Shown piece by piece: positions 43,069-52,246 of a stretch of DNA of 64,000 bases. The DNA comes from JARRPM01 sp963792815 (GTDB lineage Bacteria; Pseudomonadota; Gammaproteobacteria; Pseudomonadales; Halieaceae), in contig CAWBXR010000008.1 of assembly GCA_963792815.1 (NCBI GenBank), positions 1 to 64,000 on the forward strand, in the 5' to 3' direction. Position 1 is the first letter of the stretch; every line of letters starts with the position of its first letter. Made by a program: the position numbers and the translations under genes. A model generated the notes under the pieces. It had not been told where the DNA came from and searched no databases. It saw only the letters and a list, made by a program, of their open reading frames with translations.

Positions 43069-43383
43069 ATGAGCTACATCGGCGGCATAGAGGATTTCAG
43101 CAACCACAGCGCCACCGGAATCGAATCCGGTGGACTCAGCCTGCTGGTGCTGCGGCGCGACAGCGAAATCGTCATTTACCGGAATATCTGCCCCCACACC
43201 CGCGAGTCCCTGGATCCCATGGGCGGCTCGGTGGCCAGCCCCGATGGCCAGTTGATTCACTGCCAGCGCCACGCCGCGGTGTTCCTGGCCAGCACCGGGG
43301 AGTGCGTTGGCGGGCCCTGCCAGGGGGAAAGCCTGGATCCGGTAGGGTTTACCCTGAGTAACGGCGACATCTACCTCGACTGA
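43069..43383 (+). CDS. Rieske 2Fe-2S domain protein
   Basis: 104 residues. ICPHTRESLDP and LIHCQRHAAVF give the C-x-H ... C-x2-H cluster ligands. A stand-alone ferredoxin-like protein that could feed electrons to an oxygenase; no partner is nearby. The C-terminus overlaps the end of sfsA on the other strand by 13 bases. Start ATG 43069. Confidence 0.88.
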   Translation: MSYIGGIEDFSNHSATGIESGGLSLLVLRRDSEIVIYRNICPHTRESLDPMGGSVASPDGQLIHCQRHAAVFLASTGECVGGPCQGESLDPVGFTLSNGDIYLD

Positions 43384-44102
43384 GGCGGCGCCGGCGGGTC
43401 CAGGGAAAAGGGCAATGGACCGGCCAGATCGACCCCTGAGGTCGTGATGTCGGTGGCCCAGGCAAGCACTTCCACCCCCGCTGCCATGGCCTGCGCCAGC
43501 GCGTCCCGGTAGGCAGGGTCGATATCACCCGCTGCACTGACATTCTTGATACCGCTGTGGAACACGCAGAAGAACAACAGGCCCCGGGTATCCGGGGCCA
43601 GCACCGCCTGCAATTCACGCAGGTGCTTGCGGCCGCGCTCACTGACCGCGTCGGGAAATACGCCCTGGCCGCCGCGACGACACAGGGTCACAGACTTGAC
43701 CTCGACGAACACCTGCCCGACGGCCCCGCGCAGCAGCAGGTCCGCCCGGCTCCCCTGCCCGTAGCGGACCTCGGCGGAAATGCCGGGGTAATCCTCGAAA
43801 CCCGGGACCAGCCGGGCGTCGAACGCCTCGCGCACCACCCGGTTGGCACTGGCCGAGTGAACACAGGCCAGACCATCGGCCGTCTCGACCAGCTCCCAGG
43901 TGTGGGGGTACTTGCGGGTTTTGACCTCGCTGGTGGACAACCACACCCGGGACCCGGGCTCGGCGAGCCCGGTCATGGCCCCGGTGTTGGGACAGTGAAC
44001 AGTAATCACCTCCCCGCCCGGCATCTCCACATCCGCGAGAAAGCGCTTGTAACGCCGCACCAGGCGACCCTGGAGCAGCCCGTCCAATCGCATCATTTCC
44101 AT
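43371..44102 (-). CDS. sfsA: Sugar fermentation stimulation protein SfsA
   Basis: 243 residues. RLVRRYKRFLADVEMPGGEVITVHCPNTGAMTGL, RKYPHTWELVE, PGFEDYPGISAEVRYGQGSRADLLL and VEVKSVTL are the SfsA pattern, with an N-terminal OB-like and a C-terminal nuclease-like fold. Its role is uncertain (nucleic-acid binding reported). Start ATG 44102, or ATG 44096 or 44093 just after it. In relatives it lies next to dksA, as here. Confidence 0.93.
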   Translation of the reverse strand: MEMMRLDGLLQGRLVRRYKRFLADVEMPGGEVITVHCPNTGAMTGLAEPGSRVWLSTSEVKTRKYPHTWELVETADGLACVHSASANRVVREAFDARLVPGFEDYPGISAEVRYGQGSRADLLLRGAVGQVFVEVKSVTLCRRGGQGVFPDAVSERGRKHLRELQAVLAPDTRGLLFFCVFHSGIKNVSAAGDIDPAYRDALAQAMAAGVEVLAWATDITTSGVDLAGPLPFSLDPPAPPQSR

Positions 44103-44310
44103 CCTGCCGGCGCGCTGCCGGTTATCAAATCCCCTATTCTAGCAAAGCGCCGGGCGACCTCCGAAAGGGCCAAAAAACCCTGACGAAAAAGTGGAACCGG
44201 CGCCGGATATCTGGTAGTTTCTGCGCCCTTGGATTTGGGCGGTTCTGCAAGCACCGGCCAAATACCCTTAAGCATTGTCCTGTTACTCTTTGTAGTATGG
44301 AAAAATAACC

Positions 44311-44755
44311 ATGCCTAAAGCCGTCAAAAAAGCAGCCCACTACCGAGTTCAAGAACTTCCAGCCCTATAAGCCAAAACGGGGTGAGGAGTACATGAATGA
44401 GAAGCAGCGCGAGCACTTCAAGACCATCCTGCTCAAATGGAAAGCAGAGTTGATGCAGGAAGTCGACAGAACCGTGAGCCACATGAAAGATGAGGCCGCC
44501 AACTTCCCGGACCCGGCTGACCGGGCCACCCAGGAAGAAGAGTTCAGCCTGGAGTTGCGGACCCGCGATCGCGAGCGCAAGCTCATCAAGAAAATTGACT
44601 CGACCATGGAGCGCATAGACCAGGACGATTACGGTTTCTGCGATGCCTGCGGTGTGGAAATAGGCATCCAACGGCTCGAGGCCCGGCCGACCGCCAGCCT
44701 CTGTATCGACTGCAAAACCCTTGCCGAAATCAAGGAAAAGCAGGAACTCGGTTAA
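44311..44755 (+). CDS. dksA: RNA polymerase-binding transcription factor DksA, 5' frameshift
   Basis: Works with ppGpp on RNA polymerase at stringent promoters. The C-terminal zinc finger is CDACGVEIGIQRLEARPTASLCIDC. NEKQREHFKTILLKWKAELM and FPDPADRATQEEEFSLELRTRDRERKLIKKI form the coiled coil with the Asp tip. The intact frame begins at ATG 44393, but ATG 44311 (MPKAVKKAA) is the likely start. An indel near 44337 separates it from TEFKNFQPYKPKRGEEYMNEKQ. With that corrected the length is about 148 residues, as usual. Confidence 0.9.
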
Positions 44756-44765
44756 CCACCAGCGG

Positions 44766-45662
44766 GTGCACGCCGCCGACGCTCCTCTCTATCGGGGGCG
44801 TTTTGCCCCCTCTCCCACCGGCCCCCTCCACCTGGGATCCCTGATAGCCGCACTGGCAAGCTACCTCGATGCGCGCAGCAACAAGGGCAGCTGGCTGGTA
44901 CGCATGGAAGACCTGGACCCGCCCCGGGAAGAACCCGGCGCCGCTGGCCGTATTCTCACCAGCCTGGAACGACACGGCCTGCACTGGGATGAGGATATTC
45001 TTTACCAGAGCCAACGCGACACGGCATACGCCGCCGCCCTGGCGGAACTGAACGGCCGGGGTTTACTGTTTGCCTGCGACTGCACTCGCCAGATACTGGG
45101 CCCGGACGGCGCCTGCCGCGGCGACTGTCGCAACCGCCAGGGACAGCTGGCTACTCCCAGCGCCATCCGCATCGATCCGCCCACAGACTGTCGAATCCAT
45201 TTTTGCGATCAGCTCCAGGGCAGCACCTGCGGCGGTCGGGGCATCGAGATACCGGACTTTGTGGTGCGGCGCAAGGACGGTCTGTTTGCCTACCAGCTTG
45301 CGGTGGTGGTGGACGATGCCTGGCAGGGCATTACCCATATCGTGCGCGGTTCCGACCTGCTGGATTCAACCCCGCGCCAGATATTCTTGCAGCAGGCACT
45401 GGCCTGTCACACCCCCCGGTACACCCATATTCCAGTAATAGCGGATCAAAATGGGCAGAAATTCAGCAAGCAGAATCACGCTCCCGCCCTGGATGACCAC
45501 GACGCCCCCGCCAACCTGCGCGCCGCACTCATATTCCTGCGGCAGGACGAGCCGCCCGCGGCTCTGCACACAACTGCCAGCATCCTCGCCTATGCCAGCG
45601 AGCACTGGGACTTGGAAAGGATTCCCCCGGTGATGTCGATTACCGCCAGCGGTACCAGCTGA
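44766..45662 (+). CDS. gluQ: Glutamyl-Q tRNA(Asp) synthetase
   Basis: Attaches glutamate to queuosine of tRNA-Asp. YRGRFAPSPTGPLHLGSLIAALASYLDA is the HIGH-containing start, zinc ligands are in CDCTRQILGPDGACRGDC, and QKFSKQNHAPAL is the KMSKS variant. No anticodon-binding domain, so about 300 residues. The frame is open to TTG 44721 inside dksA; GTG 44766 is closer to the family start but has a weak ribosome site. It follows dksA as in Pseudomonas. Confidence 0.92.
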   Translation: MHAADAPLYRGRFAPSPTGPLHLGSLIAALASYLDARSNKGSWLVRMEDLDPPREEPGAAGRILTSLERHGLHWDEDILYQSQRDTAYAAALAELNGRGLLFACDCTRQILGPDGACRGDCRNRQGQLATPSAIRIDPPTDCRIHFCDQLQGSTCGGRGIEIPDFVVRRKDGLFAYQLAVVVDDAWQGITHIVRGSDLLDSTPRQIFLQQALACHTPRYTHIPVIADQNGQKFSKQNHAPALDDHDAPANLRAALIFLRQDEPPAALHTTASILAYASEHWDLERIPPVMSITASGTS

Positions 45663-45727
45663 GCTTTACCCCCCTGCGACGCTTCAGTAGTATCGTCTGC
45701 CAGAGCCCACCAGAGGAATCCATCCCG

Positions 45728-45904
45728 ATGTACATCAACCGAGCGCTGCTACTGGCGGTGGGCTTCTTCATTATTTTCTCGCCCGCACTGGAAGACTGGC
45801 TATTTCATGCCGGCGAGGTCTGGTACCGACCTTACGAATTGTGGTTACTGGTGATCGTTGCAGCGTTCTGGAACCAGCGCTCGAGATTTCCGGATGAGCT
45901 TTAG
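45728..45904 (+). CDS. cbrX: Small membrane protein CbrX
   Basis: 58 residues with two hydrophobic helices (LLLAVGFFIIFSPAL and YELWLLVIVAAFW). It ends with a TAG at 45902-45904, overlapping the cbrA ATG at 45894 by eleven bases, so the two are co-translated. In Pseudomonas a small membrane protein named CbrX is encoded in the same place and way; I assign it by position, size and topology. It may help fold or regulate the CbrA transporter-sensor. Confidence 0.72.
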   Translation: MYINRALLLAVGFFIIFSPALEDWLFHAGEVWYRPYELWLLVIVAAFWNQRSRFPDEL

Positions 45905-48878
45905 CCTCGTCCAGATACTGCTGTTCATCGTCGCTTACCTGACCGGCCTCTTTACCGTCGCCTACCTGGCCGACCGGGGCATCATCCCGGAGCGAATCAC
46001 CAACCATCCCGCCACCTATGTCCTGTCCCTGGGGGTCTTCGCCGGGGCAATGGCCAGTAATGGCATCATGGAACTCGCCTACAGCTACGGCTACAGTTTC
46101 ATGCTGTATTACGGCGGCGTGGTATTCATGTTCGTGTTTGCCGCGTTGCTGCTGTTGCCACTGCTGCGCCTGTGCCGGGTATACCAGCTGGCCTCCCTGG
46201 CCGATGTCCTGACCTTTCGCTTCCGCAGCCCCTGGATCGGGGCGACCATCACGCTGGCCATGTGTATCACCCTGCTACCACTGCTCGCCCTGCAGATCCA
46301 GGCCGTCGCTGACAGCATCCAGATCATGGCCGGAGACGCCGACAACCTGTTCTCCCGGGAGTACCGGCAGGACGGCCTGGCACTGGTGTTCTGCGTGATC
46401 ATTACCGTGTTCTCGATTCTGTTCGGCACGCGCCATCTCTCTGTCCAGCAGCGCAATACCGGGCTGGTGACGGCTATCGCCTTTGAATCCCTGGTCAAGC
46501 TCTGCGCCATGTTCGTGCTGTTGCTGGCCGCGGTTTACGGCGTTTTCGGCGGTTTTGACGCACTGGACCAGTGGCTCCGGCAACACCCGCATGTAAGTGC
46601 CACGCTGCAACACTCGCTGCACGACAACACGGCGCGCACCCTGCTGGTGGTGTTCTTTGCCGGGGCTGTCTGCATGCCGCATATTTTCCACATGGTGTTC
46701 GCTGAAAATAACGACAGTCGCGACCTGCGGACCGCGACCTGGGGACTGCCGCTGTACCTTATGCTGCTGAGCCTGCCAGTGCTGCCCGTCACCTGGGCCG
46801 GCATCGCGCTGGGACACGAACTGCCCATCGACTACAGTGGTCTCGCCATGGGCCTGGATGCGGGGTCCACAGCGATCAGTGTGGCCGCATTCGTCGCCGG
46901 GCTTTCCGCCGCCAGCGCGACCATTATTATCACCACGCTGGCACTGGCCAATATGTGCCTGAACCACCTCATCCTGCCCACCAGGCTGCTGCAGATTGAC
47001 CGGGAGAGAAATATCTACATCCAGCTTAAATGGCTGCGGCGCACCCTGATCGGCGTTCTTATCATGGCCGGCTACGGCTTTTTCGTCGCCCTCAGCGGCA
47101 CCCAGAGCCTCACCCAGCTCGCCCTGGTTGCGTTTTCCGGCACCCTGCAGTTTCTACCGGGCATTATCGCTACACCGTACTGGGCGGCGGCAAACCGCAA
47201 GGGCCTGTTAGCCGGCCTCGCCGCCGGTATGAGCGTGTGGTTTTTCTCCATGTTACTGCCCCTGGCCGACGGCTACTCAAGCCCTGCGGTACAGGCGGTG
47301 TCGGCCCAGGTACTGTCCGCCAGTGGCGAGCACTGGGCGAACGCCATCCTGGTTTCGCTGGTTCTGAACGCCGGCCTGTTCGTCATCGTATCCCTGCTGA
47401 CCAGCGCCAGCCCGGAGGAGCGGGTAGCCGCCGAGATCTGCTCGATGGACGACCTGTCCCGACCGACCCGCAGGGTGCTGTCACTGCAAAGCGCGGCGGA
47501 GTTCAGCCAGCAGCTGAGCTCTGCCCTGGGCGAGAAAACCGCCCGCTCCGAAGTCAGCAGGGCCCTCGCCGAGCTGCAGTTTTCACCTGAGGAATCAAGA
47601 CCCTACGCCCTGCGGCGGCTGCGGGCGCGGCTTGAGGCGAACCTGTCGGGGCTGCTGGGTCCCGGGGTGGCTTACAGCATTATTGAACGCTGCATTCCCT
47701 TCCAGCCCGGCCTGCAGGGCAATACCGAGGATATCCAGCTGATCGAGCGCAAGCTGGACCGGGCGCAATCCCGGTTTACCGGCCTGACAGCGGACCTGGA
47801 CAACCTGCGACGGCACTACCGGGAGACCCTGGACAACCTCCCCATCGGGGTCTGCTCCATCGGGGAAGACGGCGAGGTGCTGCTGTGGAACCGCAGTATG
47901 GAACAGATTACCGGCATCGCACCGCGAGAAGTGCTGGGCTCACTGCTGGACTCCCTGCCGCCGCCATGGCAGCGGATTATCGGCGAGTTCCAGCGCGGCG
48001 ACAGCCACACCCAACTCAAGACGGAGGTGGCCAGGGATGCGGGGCAGAGCTGCTGGATCAGTCTGCACAAAACCGATACCGGCACCAGGGGCGGGAGCAG
48101 GCCCGAAGACACCGTGATACTTGTGGAGGACATCACCGATTTCGAGCGCCTGGAGGAAGAGCTGCTGCACAGTGAACGCCTGGCTTCGATAGGCCGGCTG
48201 GCCGCGGGGGTAGCGCACGAAATAGGCAACCCGGTGACCGGTATCGCCTGCCTGGCCCAGAACCTCGAGTACGAAACCGACCCGCAGGAGATCCGCTTCA
48301 CGGCCCAGGATATTCTCAAACAGACAGACCGCATCGGCCGGATCGTGGAGTCGCTGGTAAATTTCTCCCATGCCGGCTCAGGTGCCGGAGAAGTCATCCT
48401 GGCGCCATCCAACCTGGCGGACTGCGCCGACGAGGCCATCCACCTGCTGGCACTGGACCGGGAGGCCAAGCCGGTGCACTTCGCCAACAACTGCGATCGC
48501 GAGGTCCTGGTGCTGGCGGACAGCCAACGCCTGCTGCAGGTGTTCGTCAACGTGCTGGGAAATGCCCGGGATGCCTGCGACGAGTACGGGCATATCGAAA
48601 TCACCGCCCAGTGCCGGGGCGAGTCGGTGGCGATCGAGATCGAGGACAACGGCTGCGGGATCCCGCCGGAACTGCAGTCACAGGTGTTTGAACCCTTCGT
48701 CACCACCAAGGACCCCGGGGCCGGCACCGGGCTGGGGCTGGCGCTGGTGTTCAGTATCATGGAGGACATGGGCGGCTCCGTCAGCCTGTGCAGCCCGGTG
48801 CAGGACGGGCCGCATCCCGGCACCCGCGTTACCCTGCTATTGCCCGGCGCCAGCTATGGCGACACGTTCGAGGCGTAG
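45894..48878 (+). CDS. cbrA: CbrA sensor histidine kinase with SLC5 transporter domain
   Basis: 994 residues from ATG 45894. Residues 1 to about 510 are a sodium/solute symporter-like (SLC5/SSS) domain of some 13 helices; a linker and a PAS domain (RETLDNLPIGVCSIGEDGEVLLWNRSMEQITGI) follow. The kinase core has the phospho-accepting His in AAGVAHEIGNPVTGIACLAQNL, the N box VNVLGNARDACDEYG, DNGCGIPPE and GAGTGLGLALVFS. It senses carbon status and activates CbrB. The frame is open upstream to 45858 but ATG 45894 gives the family N-terminus. Confidence 0.93.
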   Translation: MSFSLVQILLFIVAYLTGLFTVAYLADRGIIPERITNHPATYVLSLGVFAGAMASNGIMELAYSYGYSFMLYYGGVVFMFVFAALLLLPLLRLCRVYQLASLADVLTFRFRSPWIGATITLAMCITLLPLLALQIQAVADSIQIMAGDADNLFSREYRQDGLALVFCVIITVFSILFGTRHLSVQQRNTGLVTAIAFESLVKLCAMFVLLLAAVYGVFGGFDALDQWLRQHPHVSATLQHSLHDNTARTLLVVFFAGAVCMPHIFHMVFAENNDSRDLRTATWGLPLYLMLLSLPVLPVTWAGIALGHELPIDYSGLAMGLDAGSTAISVAAFVAGLSAASATIIITTLALANMCLNHLILPTRLLQIDRERNIYIQLKWLRRTLIGVLIMAGYGFFVALSGTQSLTQLALVAFSGTLQFLPGIIATPYWAAANRKGLLAGLAAGMSVWFFSMLLPLADGYSSPAVQAVSAQVLSASGEHWANAILVSLVLNAGLFVIVSLLTSASPEERVAAEICSMDDLSRPTRRVLSLQSAAEFSQQLSSALGEKTARSEVSRALAELQFSPEESRPYALRRLRARLEANLSGLLGPGVAYSIIERCIPFQPGLQGNTEDIQLIERKLDRAQSRFTGLTADLDNLRRHYRETLDNLPIGVCSIGEDGEVLLWNRSMEQITGIAPREVLGSLLDSLPPPWQRIIGEFQRGDSHTQLKTEVARDAGQSCWISLHKTDTGTRGGSRPEDTVILVEDITDFERLEEELLHSERLASIGRLAAGVAHEIGNPVTGIACLAQNLEYETDPQEIRFTAQDILKQTDRIGRIVESLVNFSHAGSGAGEVILAPSNLADCADEAIHLLALDREAKPVHFANNCDREVLVLADSQRLLQVFVNVLGNARDACDEYGHIEITAQCRGESVAIEIEDNGCGIPPELQSQVFEPFVTTKDPGAGTGLGLALVFSIMEDMGGSVSLCSPVQDGPHPGTRVTLLLPGASYGDTFEA

Positions 48879-48972
48879 CGGGCACCGGAGACCCACAGGG
48901 CGGCTGCTTTTGCTGGAATATGGCCCGCTGGAATAGTATGTTGGGTAGCTTGTACCCAAAAGGTAACACCCG

Positions 48973-50409
48973 ATGCTCAAAATCCTCGTTGTCGAAGATG
49001 AAACGGTTATTCGGACAGCCCTGCGGCGACTGCTGGAACGCAATGGCTACCAGGTGAGCGAAGCCGGATCGGTGCAGGAAGCCGAGTCCAACCAGGAACT
49101 TGAAGAGTTCGACCTCATCATCAGCGATTTGCGCCTGCCCGGCGCACCGGGCACCGATCTCATACGCAAGGCCGGTGACGTGCCGGTGCTCATCATGACC
49201 AGCTATGCGAGCCTGCGCTCAGCGGTGGACTCCATGCGCATGGGCGCCGTGGATTACATTGCCAAACCCTTCGACCACGGCGACATGATAGCGGCGGTGC
49301 AGCGAATCATTGCCGATCACCCCGCGCCCCGCCAGGCCGCGAATAAAACCGGCTCCACCAGCCAGCCCAGACCGGGGCAGGTCGCAGGCATGGTTGGCAA
49401 TTGCCCGGCGATGCAAACCCTGTTCGAACACATCCGCAAGGTGGCGCCGACAGATTCCACCGTACTGGTACTGGGTGAGACCGGTACCGGCAAGGAGATC
49501 GTTGCGCGCAGTGTGCACAGCCACAGTATGCGGGGCGACAAGATCCTGATCTCCGTGAACTGCGCTGCCATCCCGGACACGTTGATCGAGTCGGAGTTGT
49601 TCGGCTATGAAAAGGGCGCGTTCACCGGCGCCAACGCCAGCCGCATGGGCCTGATCGAGGCGGCGGACGGCGGCACCCTGTTCCTTGACGAGATCGGCGA
49701 GTTGCCGATGGAGGCCCAGGCCCGCCTGCTGCGCTTCATCCAGGAGGGCGAAATCCGCCGTATCGGTTCAGTACACTCGCGCAAGGTGAACGTGCGCCTC
49801 ATCTGCGCCACCCACCGCAACCTGCAGAGCCTGGCCGCTGAAGGGGAGTTTCGCCAGGACCTGTTCTACCGGATCAACGTGCTGCAACTTTCGCTGCCCC
49901 CACTGCGGGAGCGCGGCAAGGATATCCTGCACCTTGCAGAGAACATGCTGCAGGCCCAGATCGAGCGCCTCGGCAAGAAGGGCATGCGCCTGTCCCCGCG
50001 AGCCATCCAGGCGATTACCACCTACCAGTGGCCCGGCAATGTGCGCGAGTTGGAGCACGCCATCGAGCGGGCAGTCATCCTGTCTGACGACGAGGAGATC
50101 GACAACGACGCCCTGGGAATCGACCTGGAACTGGTCAATATCAACCGCATTCGCGGCCAGCAGGGGATCGCGCCGTCGGCCAGGAAAGCCAGCAGTGGCA
50201 GCCAGGACCCGCTTGAAGACCTGTCACTCGAGGACTATTTCCAGCGTTTCGTGCTGGAGCACCAGGACTCCATGAGCGAGACCGAACTCGCCCAAAAGCT
50301 GGGGGTAAGTCGCAAGTGTCTGTGGGAACGACGCCAGCGTCTGGGCATCCCGCGCAACCGTCCCGGCGTCGCCAACACGGGGAGAAGGTCCGCCGCCCGG
50401 GGAAAATAA
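48973..50409 (+). CDS. cbrB: NtrC-family response regulator CbrB
   Basis: 478 residues. Receiver with the phospho-accepting Asp52 in DLIISDLRLPG, then an AAA+ sigma-54 activation domain (LGETGTGKE at 167, YEKGAFTGAN at about 214, GGTLFLDEIGEL at about 236) and a Fis-type helix-turn-helix (ETELAQKLGVSRKCLWERRQRLGI). Partner of CbrA, 95 bases downstream. The GAFTGA loop means it works with sigma-54, and the gap that follows carries a sigma-54 promoter and a palindrome. Confidence 0.95.
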   Translation: MLKILVVEDETVIRTALRRLLERNGYQVSEAGSVQEAESNQELEEFDLIISDLRLPGAPGTDLIRKAGDVPVLIMTSYASLRSAVDSMRMGAVDYIAKPFDHGDMIAAVQRIIADHPAPRQAANKTGSTSQPRPGQVAGMVGNCPAMQTLFEHIRKVAPTDSTVLVLGETGTGKEIVARSVHSHSMRGDKILISVNCAAIPDTLIESELFGYEKGAFTGANASRMGLIEAADGGTLFLDEIGELPMEAQARLLRFIQEGEIRRIGSVHSRKVNVRLICATHRNLQSLAAEGEFRQDLFYRINVLQLSLPPLRERGKDILHLAENMLQAQIERLGKKGMRLSPRAIQAITTYQWPGNVRELEHAIERAVILSDDEEIDNDALGIDLELVNINRIRGQQGIAPSARKASSGSQDPLEDLSLEDYFQRFVLEHQDSMSETELAQKLGVSRKCLWERRQRLGIPRNRPGVANTGRRSAARGK

Positions 50410-50427
50410 GCGTTACCGGGCTGGACA

Positions 50428-50461
50428 CTTGTTACAAATAGCGGGGTAGTTAGGTAACAAG
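50428..50461. promoter_or_regulatory. Putative CbrB binding palindrome
   Basis: CTTGTTAC (50428-50435) and GTAACAAG (50454-50461) form a perfect inverted repeat with an 18-base spacer, about 74 bases upstream of the sigma-54 promoter, a suitable place for an enhancer site. The half-site TGTTAC resembles what I recall for CbrB in Pseudomonas. Confidence 0.6.
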
Positions 50462-50534
50462 ACGGCACTTTCTGAGTACTCCCCGCTTATATTTATTTCC
50501 CTATCTATATGTAATATATAAAGTTTTATTACAT

Positions 50535-50550
50535 TGGCACACGACGTGCA
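50535..50550 (+). promoter_or_regulatory. Sigma-54 promoter for the crcZ-like RNA
   Basis: TGGCACACGACGTGCA, with GG and GC ten bases apart and TGGCAC matching the -24 box exactly. The -12 box is GTGC instead of TTGC. It lies downstream of the palindrome and just before the A-rich RNA region. Confidence 0.75.
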
Positions 50551-50560
50551 ACTTACCAGA

Positions 50561-50665
50561 GCCAGGTACTAAAAATAAAAATAACAGCTACCGTAATAAA
50601 AATAACACGCTCAACTATGGACCTGGATGGGGAAGACACCTTCCCCTCAATTTCCTTGTGAGCAC
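50561..50665 (+). ncRNA. crcZ: CrcZ-like regulatory RNA, copy 1
   Basis: In Pseudomonas, CrcZ is encoded between cbrB and pcnB and titrates Hfq/Crc through CA motifs. The same gap here holds runs AAAATAAAAATAAC (50571-50585) and AATAAAAATAAC (50595-50606) followed by ACCTGGATGGGGAA and a hairpin GGGGAAGACACCTTCCCC (50629-50646). The ends are estimates from the promoter and hairpin. The body is short compared with Pseudomonas CrcZ. Confidence 0.62.
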
Positions 50666-50759
50666 GTAGGGCTAGGCCGGCGATTGCATGGCCACCCGTG
50701 TTGCCCCGGAAGGGTTACCGTTTTGGTACCGCAAAATACTTGGGCATCCGGTTAAAGTA

Positions 50760-50865
50760 TGTTTCTATACGCCCCATAAAAATAACAGCACACAAGAAAT
50801 AACAATAAATCTCGCAGTGAGACCTGGATGGGGAAAACATTGTTTTCCCCTTCATTCAGCCACCC
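50760..50865 (+). ncRNA. CrcZ-like regulatory RNA, copy 2
   Basis: A second unit repeats the layout: A-rich motifs ATAAAAATAACAG (50776-50788) and AAGAAATAACAATAAA (50794-50809), then the same ACCTGGATGGGGAA and a strong hairpin GGGGAAAACA/TGTTTTCCCC (50830-50850). The 5' end is not defined; a weak sigma-54-like box at 50689-50704 has one base too many between GG and GC. It could be a separate RNA or the 3' part of one long RNA. Confidence 0.5.
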
Positions 50866-50950
50866 CCGCCACGACCGGCAACCGCACAAACGGGCCATTG
50901 AACTGTGGTAGACTGCGCGCCATACAAACGCGTCACAGGCACAGTCTCGA

Positions 50951-52246
50951 TTGAAGATCATTCCCAGGGATCAACACTGCATATCCCGCAAAAACATCAG
51001 TGATGGCGCACTCAAGGTCATGTCGCGCCTGCGCGGCAGTGGCCACCAGGCTTACCTGGTGGGTGGCGCCGTGCGGGACCTGTTGCTGGGCGGACACCCC
51101 AAGGACTTTGACATCGCCACCGATGCCACGCCGGAGACCGTCCACGCGCTGTTTCGCAACTCCCGCATCATCGGTCGCCGCTTCCGCATCGTCCACGTCC
51201 GCTTTGGCCGGGAGATCATCGAGGTAACGACCTTCCGCGGTCACCACGACAACGATGCCGAACCCACCTCCGAGTCCGGCGGCAACCATTCACGCCAGTC
51301 GGCCAGCGGCCTGCTGTTGCGGGACAATGTCTACGGCACCCTTGAGGAAGACGCCGCGCGGCGCGACCTGACGGTCAATGCCCTGTACTACGATTCAGGC
51401 AGCTTCGAGGTTTTCGACCATGTGCACGGATTGCAGGACCTGGAGCGCCGCAGTATCTGCATCATTGGCGAGCCGGCTGTGCGTTTCACCGAGGACCCGG
51501 TGCGCATGCTGCGAGTCCTGCGTTTCGCGGCCAAGCTGCAGTTCGGCATAGACCCTCATACTGCCCGCGCGATCCCCGGCTGCGCTCACCTGCTGGCGGA
51601 AATCCCCGCCGCTCGCCTGTTCGACGAGTTTCTCAAGCTGTTCCTGGCCGGCTACGCCGCGGCCACCCTGGAGCAGCTGCTGACTCACGATCTGTTGCGC
51701 TACCTGTTCCCCCACAGCGACGAACAGATGCACCGCCACCCCACCGCACTCGCGCTGGTACGCGCCGCCATGGTCAGCACCGACCAGCGCATAGCACAGG
51801 ACAAGCCAGTCACTCCGGCCTTCATTCTGGCCGCGCTGCTGTGGCCCGAGGTACAACACCAGGCGCAACTGCTACAGGAACGCGGCGATCCGCCCATTCC
51901 CGCAATGCACAGCGCCGCCCAGCAAGCCATCGCCGAAGCGGCGCACAACATCGCCATACCCCGGCGTTTCAGCCAGCCGATGCGCGAGATCTGGGAGTTT
52001 CAACTGCGCCTGCAAAACCGGCGTGGCAGGAAAGCAGCTGAGCTGGTTGATCACCGCCGCTTTCGCGCAGCCTATGACTTCCTCCTGCTGCGGGAGCAGG
52101 CGGGAGAGGACACCGGCGACCTGGGCAGCTGGTGGACCGAGTTCCAGCAACTGCCGATGGAGCAGCGGCTGCAACAGGCCGCGCTGGAAAAAGGTCCCCA
52201 GGGCGGGCGCAGGTCCCGCGGTCGACGCGCCAGCAAGCAGGCATGA
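50951..52246 (+). CDS. pcnB: Poly(A) polymerase I
   Basis: 431 residues. QAYLVGGAVRDLLLGGHPKDFDIATDATPE is the nucleotidyltransferase loop with the metal-binding aspartates; EEDAARRDLTVNALYY and RFTEDPVRMLRVLRFAAKLQF follow, and the C-terminus is basic (GGRRSRGRRASKQ), as in PcnB rather than CCA-adding enzyme. It uses a TTG start at 50951; E. coli pcnB also has a poor start codon. Its stop overlaps the folK ATG (ATGA). Confidence 0.93.
   Translation: MKIIPRDQHCISRKNISDGALKVMSRLRGSGHQAYLVGGAVRDLLLGGHPKDFDIATDATPETVHALFRNSRIIGRRFRIVHVRFGREIIEVTTFRGHHDNDAEPTSESGGNHSRQSASGLLLRDNVYGTLEEDAARRDLTVNALYYDSGSFEVFDHVHGLQDLERRSICIIGEPAVRFTEDPVRMLRVLRFAAKLQFGIDPHTARAIPGCAHLLAEIPAARLFDEFLKLFLAGYAAATLEQLLTHDLLRYLFPHSDEQMHRHPTALALVRAAMVSTDQRIAQDKPVTPAFILAALLWPEVQHQAQLLQERGDPPIPAMHSAAQQAIAEAAHNIAIPRRFSQPMREIWEFQLRLQNRRGRKAAELVDHRRFRAAYDFLLLREQAGEDTGDLGSWWTEFQQLPMEQRLQQAALEKGPQGGRRSRGRRASKQA

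Noticed and set aside
50689..50704. Second sigma-54 promoter before CrcZ-like copy 2
   Set aside because: GG and GC are 11 bases apart instead of 10; kept only as a weak candidate in the RNA entry.
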